NCBI GenBank assembly: GCA_950295325.1
Contig: OX485809.1
Span: forward strand, 3,784,001-3,848,000
From: Polytrichum commune
Lineage: Eukaryota; Streptophyta; Polytrichopsida; Polytrichales; Polytrichaceae
Direction: 5' to 3'
Length of the DNA: 64,000 nucleotides
The notes below the pieces were generated by a model, which saw only the letters and a list, made by a program, of their open reading frames with translations, was not told where the DNA came from and searched no databases. Below, in pieces: positions 55,308-64,000 of this stretch (its first letter is position 1; each line of letters opens with the position of its first letter). The translations under genes and the position numbers were made by a program.

Positions 55308-58300
55308 GTTTTCTTCATGTAACCCAAATTGGCGGAATTTGGAGAATGAATTAAGCGATCCAAATAATATTTGCATACATTAGGGATTAAACCCTAAGAT
55401 AAGATATTGGCAAGGTCCGTGTATTAAACTTTTTACCTAATATGTGTAGATGGGTGTCAACAATTTGTTTTTATGATGAAGATGAAAGTAAAGTTCATTT
55501 TGGGTAACAAATCCCACCTATAAATATTTGTATATTTTAGTACATTATTTAAAATTTTCAATCTTTTAGCTTCGTTATTGTCCGCATATGCAATTTGGAT
55601 ATTGCAAAATTACTATAATGGATACCACTGACATTGTTGTTAATTTCATATTTATGCGTTAGCTTCAACCACACAAACATGCTCGATCCCTAAAGAGGTG
55701 TAGGAAGGGGATGGAGAACCCCCACATAAAAAAAATTCATTTGCCCGATCATTCTTTGCCTATCATGTTCTCTATGTTGGCACATCCGGCTCGTAATCTT
55801 GGACACAACTGGTGGAAGGAGCCTTGGAGATACACTCATTATGAAAGCATTTGAGTTTTGATCCACATTAAATTTTTGCAAACCACATGTGTTATAAGAA
55901 ATATAAAGATATGGCCTTAGAAACTTTGAAAAGATTCAAAATATACCTTAAAGATAATATTACACAAACAAAAAGAATCAAGGGTATCAAAACATCGTAT
56001 ATGGGAAACTGAGCAAGAGACAAAGAGCGATAGTGCAAAGTCGTGGATTTATGAATAGCTAGAACCGCTGATAAAACCATGATCATAAATGCAACCTCTA
56101 GATTCCTAGAAATCCTTTAAAAAATTTAAAATAGGACTTGACTTGTTAGCCATAATATTGGCCAACATGGCAACTATTCTCTCTCACAAAGCAATCTCCA
56201 GCTTGGCAATCCAAAATATAATGTCGTTTGCGGATTTTTGCATCTCCTTGTTTAGCCTCGATCATTGTAGCCAACATTTCCTTAATCAAAGCAAATTTTT
56301 GTTCTTCCACATGTGCGAATCCAATCGCGACATCCAACATTGCATTCGCCTGGTACTTTGTGTCAGTCAATGAACTTCTCCAAGCATTTGGTTTGCCTGA
56401 AACCTGAGAGCTCTCACCGGCAACAGGTGGTGGGGTCACGCGCTCTAGATCGCCCACAACACTCCCTTCTTTTGCCAAAATCAACAACTTGCAACCAAGG
56501 CAATTGGTTGACTTGAGTTTCTAACACCCATGCGATACTAGCACTACCCTCTTGCCACAAAGAGCATCCCTAGTTGGTACTGCCCTTTGATCCATCACCT
56601 TTCACATATCCTTCCACTATATACATACGATCACCCACAACCAAGTTGAGCCAAAACCGCCGATTTGTTCCTTATGTAATGATTTATTCTTGCAATGTTC
56701 AGCTTTCATTCTCTCGATGTTGTCTTCTATACGAGCCTCTAGCCTCCGCAACTTATTAGGCATATGTCGAGCTGTGCTTCATGAGATTATGCATCCAATG
56801 TTTTTTGGCCAACAAACCATGGTTGCATCACTACCACTCCTCCTCATAAAGATCCAATTATTCGCCCTTATTATGTGTTTGTTTGTGTACAAAAACTTAA
56901 GTGTTGAATTCACCCTTCGTGTATGTATGGCGCAATTTAAGTGCAGTGCAATTACTTCTGCCCCGTCATCTCATCGAGTTTTTCTTCCCAAAAATTTAAA
57001 GGGGGGATGAGGATTTACCTCAAGATCTAGCGTTGCCTATGGCCATGGCGGTACCTGCTACTACCTGGCCAACAGTTGTGGGTACAACCATGGTGGCAAC
57101 TTCCAGCCATAGCGGGCCTTTATTGGGGGTTGCTTGGCCCATGTGCCATGTTCTATAGCCATAGGCAAAGGACCGGGAAGAATTTCCCAACAATTAAATG
57201 TTTCCTATAGCCTAAGATAGGCAACCCTTATTTAGTTATTTTTCTTATTATGACACCCTATATTGGAGTGGTGTGTGGTTAGGTGTGCCTCCAAGAACAT
57301 ATTTAAAAAAACATGTGTTTCAAAGAGATTGGATTGCATGCTCAAAACATGATAACCATTCTAGATTAATAATCAACATAATTGGGGGGGGGGGGGCTAC
57401 GTGGAGCACGAGACTACTCACTTTGATAATATATACGATATTCATATGAGCTCAAAAAGAATTTGAGAAAGGGGCTACAAACTCAAATTGGATTTGCTAA
57501 CCATCTTGTGCTAATTGTGTGTTCTTCATATCATATGTGAACTGGGCTAGTTGAGAAAATAGCCACTAAAGGGTTGTCTACCTTGTACTATGTTGTGTAA
57601 CAATGGTGAATACAAAAGATTAGTTAGAAAATCATTACATGTGTGTGCGCGTCATGAAGTTACTGAGGTGGATGAGGCTAATGTGGACACCTCCAGCTTG
57701 TGGAATCATCTAGCCGATGGATTTGAGCATTAGAAGCTTGAGCATATTAGCAATTACAAATCATACCAAAGAATTAGAAATTACTAAAATCAAAGTTGAC
57801 GAAGGTGTTGATCTAGGCTTTAGAATTAAAGATTCTCTACTTTCCACAATGGTGTTACAAGGGGTTCATTTCTATCGTTCAATATTGTTGTAAGTGGACA
57901 ACATCAAGAGTAGATTCTACGTGGGTCATTTGCCCAATGTAAACCAAGTTCAATGCCAATATTGGTTGTGTCATGTCTCTAAAGTGGTCACATGTATGAT
58001 TAAATGTTGTTGAATTATTTTTTCATTATAGAATACCCACAATACAAGTTACCTCACAACCACATGTTGCCTCCTAATTTGCCCACCTTGGGCACAAAAA
58101 TTAAGCATGTCATAGCTCAGTGGATAACACTCCTTATTATGTAGGATGGTGAGTGTAGTTTGATTTTTGCGAAGGTGACTAACTCAAATATCATCATTGC
58201 GGTGGCTAAATCACCATGTATTACTCATCCATTGAATTAAAGCGATTGTACCGCTGCTTAAGAGCCAAACATAGGTGTCTGGTTAAGGAAGGTAACCATA

Positions 58301-58469
58301 TTAGCCTCATCTACCTTATTGGTCATTGGACACCTACGTTTGAGTGATATATTGCACAACTTGGAGTTAAGAATAGATATGAAAAAGGTATGTGTTACTG
58401 TGAGATTGAACGATGTGTTTAAAACATAGTATCATTCTTCTATCCACTACATTTAGCATAGGCATAGTG
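55308..58469. other. Intergenic DNA with a decayed open frame
   Basis: The minus strand from about 56770 to 56146 reads as broken protein-like sequence (NKLRRLEARIEDNIERMKAE, then QKFALIKEMLATMIEAKQGD), separated by stops. It may be a dead transposon-associated or host gene; no family recognised. A run of 11 G lies near 57385. 57240-57400 and 58310-58440 are dispersed-repeat copies. 57481-57600 is a direct repeat of about 60820-60895. Confidence 0.35.
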
Positions 58470-60812
58470 TGTAATAGTCGTCCAAAAGTTCCAACACACC
58501 TAACCATTGAAGGTGATATGTGATTCAGTTGTCATTCATACGCTCATGTTGACTATGTAATAAATTGAGTGACATGTTTTATGCAACCGGGTTGAATGTT
58601 GAATACATGAGATTGGCTTAGACAATTATTAAGGTATGATAAATTGGACACCTATATTTGAGTGTACTTGGCATTGCTTGTAGTTCATAATAGATATGAA
58701 CATAACATGTACTACGATGAGATTGGACTATGTGCTCAAAATTCAAACATCAATCTAGGTTCATTTTATTATATATTTTGGAACATTAGAATGGCAAGGG
58801 TAAATGGACGTTAATGAAGTCGCCATCTCAGAGTTATGAAATGGTTAGCTGTTGATAGCAACAAGTTGTCATGGTCCACAACACCTACCAAGGAGGATGG
58901 GGAGAGTGAAAACATTGGTTGTTATTGTAAATAATGGGGGTAGTTATTTTTGGCTAAGGTAACTCCTAAATCAAGGTTAAAGACCTCATTTATTTAAACA
59001 AGCTTAAATTAAAAGAATCCAATACTCAACTTATGGGGAGTAAATTTGTTAGGAAACCAAAATGGCCGTTGACCATAGCTAGAGGAACGGGGATGTAGTT
59101 TCCAAACTTGAACTGTTCCATGTTGACTACATTGTTTACATAACATATTGAGTACATTTTTTTATAACATTACTAAGCAACTAAACGATGGTCTTTGTCC
59201 AAAGAAAGCGGGGTGCGATTAAAAAACTCTGACTTTAGAGCTCCATGTTGAAAACATCATGTTACACAAATCTGCATGACCCCAGTGTCCATGAAGACAA
59301 GGGTTTAGGGTTTAGGGTTTAGTAGTTTCTTGTGTCGGAGACAAAGTGGAAGTTAACTTAGTGTGAAAAATCCAAAGCATTGGGATATTCGATCTCGTTG
59401 AGTTGATGAAAGCTCGTAGGAGCTCAGCTTCCAAGGTGACGCTTTTGGGAGAGAAAGTGCGAGAGGGGGATATTTTAAAGGGGGTGCGTCATTGAAATGG
59501 TACTCGTAAGCTTATCACGAATGAGATATAAAGTATAAAGAAAACGGAAAACGGTGAATGACCAATAGTGGTGCACTTGACTAGGAGTAGAATGATCCTT
59601 GTGTGGACCCAAAATGACTAATTGTGAAAGTGTAAAAGAGGTGACTCAAAAACATAACATAAAATCTATCTAAGTATGGAGGGTGGGTGGGGCTGGAAAA
59701 TGTGAGATAGTATTCGGGAACTATATTATGGTTCTTAATGGAGAATCCTGAAATTAAAGGAGAATTATGCATGCCCGATATTTGGTCCCACACAACATAG
59801 CCAAGGAGTTGAGTAATGTTGCGTGTTTATATGCAAATAGAAAAGGAACACCAATTAAGACAATCATTACAATATGTGTGCATCATGTGGTAATTCTTCT
59901 TAATCATACACCTATATTTTAGTGGTAGGTAGAAAGTAGAAGGTAAGTGGAGATTTTTTGATGTGTACCCACTTCTCGTGCGACATGAAAAGATGATTAA
60001 TGTGAGACAATTAGCAAAACCATATTGTGTCCATAGTCATTAACCTCATATTTTTTAGGCTAATATGAATGTCTTGTTTATTGTCAGAGTGAAGATTCAT
60101 TTTATGGTTAAAGATTGTACATTTTTCCCATAAATGTTGATTATAGAGTTTAGAATGGTTAGCAACTTTTGAGCACGTAGTCCAAATATCACTTCTAGTT
60201 TCCTAACACCTCCCAAGGGGGTAATGGTAAAAACTAGCTCTTTGTAGGTTCATTATTGATTCCTCTCACTTTAAGCTCATTTGAATGAATGGGGTCTTTC
60301 ACCCTAATTTAGGAGTTACCTTAGCCACAAATAACTAACCCCATGCTTTACAATAGCAATCAATGTTTTCACTCTCCCCGTCCTCCTCAGTAGGTGTTGT
60401 GGACCTTGAACAACTTGTCGCCATGGATGGCTGACCATTTCATAACTTTGAAATGATGACCTCATCAATGTCTACATACCGTTGTTGTTCTAAAGTTCCA
60501 AAACATATAATTAAATGTTGAATTTTGAGCACATTGTCCAATTTCATCGTAACTTACATGTTGTTTTAATATCTATTGTAAACTACATGCATTGCCATGT
60601 ACACTCAAATATAGGTGTCCAATTTAACATACTGTAATGATTGTCTAAGCCAATCTCATGTATTCAACATTTGATCCAATTGCATAAACATGGCACTCAA
60701 TTCATTACGTAGACAACAAAGAACGTATGAATGACATGTGAATAACATGTAAATAACATATCATCGTCGACGGTTGGGTGTGTTTGGAACTTTGGAACAA
60801 CTATTGCATCAA
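58470..60812. mobile_element. 2.3-kb element with long inverted arms (about 555 bp each)
   Basis: 58470-59027 and 60252-60812 are reverse complements over their whole length with moderate divergence. For example, gttgaatacatgagattggc on the left faces gccaatctcatgtattcaac on the right, and gctaaggtaactcctaaatc faces taatttaggagttaccttag. The 1.2-kb spacer has no transposase. A MULE-like or fold-back transposon, or a palindromic duplication, are all possible. No target duplication was identified. Confidence 0.65.
59300..59322. repeat. Interstitial telomeric repeat (GGGTTTA)n
   Basis: Three perfect GGGTTTA units, in the opposite orientation to the tract at 28635, inside the spacer of the long inverted-repeat element. 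Confidence 0.85.
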
Positions 60813-62259
60813 CACACACATAAGAATTGTGTGTTTCATATCCTATGATAAGTGGGCTAGCCGGAAAAAATAACAATTTAAGACCCTTCTACATTAGGGT
60901 GCAAGCACAATCAAGTACATGACTCCATTGCCTTGCACAAGTTTAAGTAAAAGTGATTCAAAAATATATACTAACATTGAGTTTTGTGAAAGAGAAATTC
61001 ATAAACATTTGAAAATCACATTGATCTACAAAGCCAAGCAATTTATGTTGACAATTTATTTTCAAGAAAAGTCTATATATTTTAGAAGATGGTCCAAGTA
61101 GTGTGCAAGTAGATATATTGAACTTGCAATTGTCTAATTTTTTTTTAAAGCACGATCAAATTACATTAAATTGATTTTTTTTACATTTTTTAATGTAATG
61201 ATGCTCTCAAGTTTATAATGTATTCAAGGAATATGAAAAAAATCCAACATCAAAATGTTCAAGGTCATGAAATCTACGTCCAAAACCAATCTTAGTCATT
61301 ACCTTTTGAACAATATTTTCAATGACAAGGTTTGAAGATCTCAGTTGGATATTCTAAATCTAAGTACCTAACACAACAATTTATTTTGTGAGAAATATCC
61401 AGTTTAAACAACACGTTTCTACTACTTTTAGGTATTTGACCAAAAAAATTATGGTTTCAGTATACCAAAGCATTTTTTTTGTATACTTGACCCTGCTTGC
61501 TCCCATTATATAATTAAAATTGGTCACAAATCATTTTGATATATTATAATATGACATGAAATGTAATGTGTTTGAAAATTTGCAAAGCCACGAGGCTTGT
61601 GGGACTAGTACATCAAGATGGTGTCAAATATATGAATTCCCTAGAGTAATGGCGTGCAGTGGCCTTTGTGAGATGGAGGCTAATATCGACTTGGTGGTCC
61701 AATTGGGGGAGTGCTATCTTATGAGCGGTGAGCAATGAGCGGTGAGCGATGAGCGGTAACTTATGAGCAGTGAGGAAGATGAAATTTTTGGTAATAGGGC
61801 CACCAATATCCTATAACCGTGGAATTGTGGCCTTAAAAATGATGATTTTAGGGTTTAGTAATAAGAGGGTTGAGAAGGATAAACAACATGAAGTCCAAAT
61901 ATTTATTCATCACTAGTAGCACTAGACATGAAACTATCTTTTGCCTCGTCATCTATATATATTCGAGCACCTTTGCATTGCGAATTGATTTTGGAACTAT
62001 AGCAAGATTCTTCATTTGGATCCGAATCTTCGATATTCAACATTGCAATTGCAACATTCTCGGCATATGATGGGAGACGCGGGCTACGGCTTGGACTTCG
62101 TAGGAATTATCTATGTGCCCAAAACGGGAGACATGTCCTCTTTCCAATCGTATTCCTGAAATCAAATCGATGAAACATGTAAGTAATGTGAAGAAATAAA
62201 AATGAACCAATGAATTGAATGAAACGAATGAATTGAATAAAAATTTATTGTATCAAAAC
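60813..62259. other. AT-rich intergenic DNA
   Basis: No gene recognised. A short tandem of 'gatgagcggt' and 'gagcggtgagca' variants lies at about 61720-61770. The 3' end of the methyltransferase-like pseudogene lies just above 62260. Confidence 0.5.
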
Positions 62260-64000
62260 TTACTCACACTCAAATTCAAGCATATCCTCATCCGAGAGGT
62301 CATCATCTTCTTTTGTGAGATCTTGTATATTCTCCTTAGATGACCCCTCTTTCAAAACCTTTTCCAAAAGCGGTTTCAATATGTGCTCAAACATGTCATT
62401 ATCACCCTCAAATGCAAGAAGATGTCTGCCACATGCGCGTGTTGCTAGGATAGAAGCTCCAGTGGAACATGTCAAATCAACAACGCGTCCATTCGATGGG
62501 TGTAAACAATTCAATAAGATCTTGAAAAAAACGCGGCGATTTTTAATATGGCCCCCTCCAAGGTGTTCCCGATTTTTGAAGAAGCATGTTTTTTTCATCC
62601 ACAAAATTGAAAAGCAAGTTTTTGCTTTTCAATTCAGTGCCAAAAAAAGTGGAGTTTGGTTGTCTCGTGGATTTTGTGGTAGTAAAATCCCTTACCAAGA
62701 CATGAGCCATAAATGCCGGAGTCTACAAAAAAATATAAATTGTGTTAAAACTATATACAATGCAAATAACACCAAAATAATTAAATATAAACAATTGTGA
62801 TGTGTTATACTTACGGTGTAGGTTGGAGACTCTGGATCCTTGAACACCATGTACGAATTGAGGCAAATAAAAGTCCTAAGAACTTTCATGTTGCCGTTGT
62901 GTAAGGTTGAATTCAAAACCTTCTTGGTTTGCATATCGATAGCAGAAAATACTATGAGGACGCCATCATCAGACAAGATGAACTTGCATAAGGACATTGT
63001 TGCAACCATCCAGTTCTTGTCATATTTATTCCAAAGAGGAATTTCAGCAGGTCTATTGGAGAGGTTGAAGTCAAGACCGTCCGGAAATTGCAGAAAAACC
63101 AAGTCAACGGCAAATGGAGTCGGACTTCCCATGACATGAAATTCGCGATTGTCTTTGAACTGAAATACCACAACATATCACAATATAAGACACAAAATAA
63201 AATCCAAATGAAAGTAAGAACATTACAGAAAATACAAAATGAAGATTACTTACATTTTCAAGAAATGCCCGCCATTAGATCCTCTCAGGAGGGCCTACTT
63301 CAACCCCTTCATACTTGTTCTTGACAGCAGTAGATCGAGCAAAAGAGAGCGTGAGAAAATTCTTCAGTATGAATAACTCTTTTTTCAAAACATTCGTTGG
63401 CGCACGATGAATAACGTCATAAGTGCTCGAGTAATGAAATTCCAATATATCGCACCCGGATTTTGAACTTTCGCCTCCAAGTGTATTCTTATCCAAATCA
63501 TTGGAAAGAACAAGCAATTCTTCATGTTGTGAAATTTCCGATTGACCTTGTATTTTGGTTTCAGGAACATATTTTCTCTTACGACGTTTTGTCTCTTTTG
63601 ATTCTGGCTCTCTAAGTTTAAGCTGCACAATTTGTGCTTGCAAAATTGCAGTATCACGAGGATCTACGTTTTTGGCATCATTTATCTGACGGATTGTCTT
63701 CTCACTTGACGGACATGCATCCTTAGGACAATCAAGATACCAACCACAATCCTCATAGTGTGGGAGCGACCAATCCAAACAAATTTCAGTAGTGAACATG
63801 CATGAGTCTTCAGCACCAGTGTCACGCCAATTTGGAAAAAAACGAGGTTCCCCTATAACGCATTTGTGCGGAATCAAAATATATCGGAAATACATACACA
63901 CAAAAATATTATGAGCCAAATATTGAATGAAAAGTAAAATGTAATGGAAAAATATCAAGAAATAGTAAAGAGTAAGTTGTACCTGTATAGAACACGCTTC
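62260..64000 (-). pseudogene. Beta-class amino-methyltransferase-like gene, decayed, running off the right edge
   Basis: Exons read on the minus strand: 64000(+)-63983, 63852-63254, 63159-62815, 62722-62260, with GT-AG introns in compatible phases. Exon 2 has a Cys-rich stretch (EDCGWYLDCPKDACPSS) and a basic, Glu-rich middle. Exon 3 has AVDLVFLQFPDGLDF at the place of catalytic motif IV, then DDGVLIVFSAI. Exon 4 has GTPWRGPY, then VVDLTCSTGASILATRACGR, the AdoMet-binding motif I, and FEGDND. The motif IV-before-motif I order is that of beta-class N4C/N6A amino-methyltransferases (N6_N4_Mtase). The C-terminus is acidic. Damage: in-frame TAA at 63275-63277 in exon 2, and a frameshift near 62545 (stop TAA 62543-62545) just before motif I. 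The expected D/S/N-P-P-Y/W is QFPDG here, so it may never have been an active enzyme. Introns are kept, so it is not a retrocopy. Confidence 0.65.

Overview
The window looks like nuclear DNA from a large, repeat-rich plant genome (land plant, or possibly a streptophyte alga). The evidence is Arabidopsis-type telomere repeats (AAACCCT/TTTAGGG) as short interstitial tracts, spliced genes with GT-AG introns, a predicted chloroplast-targeted coiled-coil protein, several Ty1/copia remnants, solo LTRs, many TIR/fold-back elements (MITEs), and an AT-rich background with locally GC-rich exons. I cannot place the species. A bacterial-type amino-methyltransferase-like gene and a pogo/Tigger element would fit a non-seed plant, but that is only a lean.

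Only three host-type genes are supported, all on the minus strand. (1) 11289-14178: a two-exon gene for a 414-residue protein with an N-terminal DUF6817/HD-like domain and a C-terminal TPR-like region. (2) 40704-50280: a ten-exon gene for a 911-residue MFP1-like thylakoid/nucleoid coiled-coil protein; every exon junction keeps GT-AG and phase. (3) 62260-64000, running off the right edge: a decayed gene for a beta-class amino-methyltransferase-like protein, with one in-frame stop and one frameshift.

The rest is layered transposon debris. 1-6455 holds a large inverted-repeat element cut by the left edge, a cluster of CCGGTT-family MITEs, a Harbinger/Tourist-like element with TAA target duplication, and a complete-ended pogo/Tigger element (4401-6455) whose transposase has lost its N-terminal DNA-binding half. 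6456-11288 holds small fold-back MITEs, microsatellites and copies of a dispersed repeat. 14200-15600 is an imperfect duplication of the upstream flank of gene 1. 18860-21345 holds a 1.2 kb Harbinger-like element with an 84-nt perfect hairpin and a second TIR element nested in a CCGGTT MITE. 26803-36318 is a nested LTR zone: two solo LTRs with perfect 5-bp target duplications, one of them inside a copia element that is itself cut at an interstitial telomere repeat, followed by a second copia remnant. 36640-39510 holds a 139-bp minisatellite, a tRNA-derived SINE head, a low-complexity tract and a MITE. 52972-54790 is a third solo LTR carrying a 39-bp minisatellite. 58470-60812 is a 2.3 kb element with arms of about 555 bp.

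The genes do not form a pathway. The most informative signals are the methyltransferase-like pseudogene, the trio of solo LTRs sharing a covarying stem-loop before the poly(A) signal, the perfect nested insertion, and the hairpin-centred Harbinger elements. All calls are from reading the sequence; no database search was possible.
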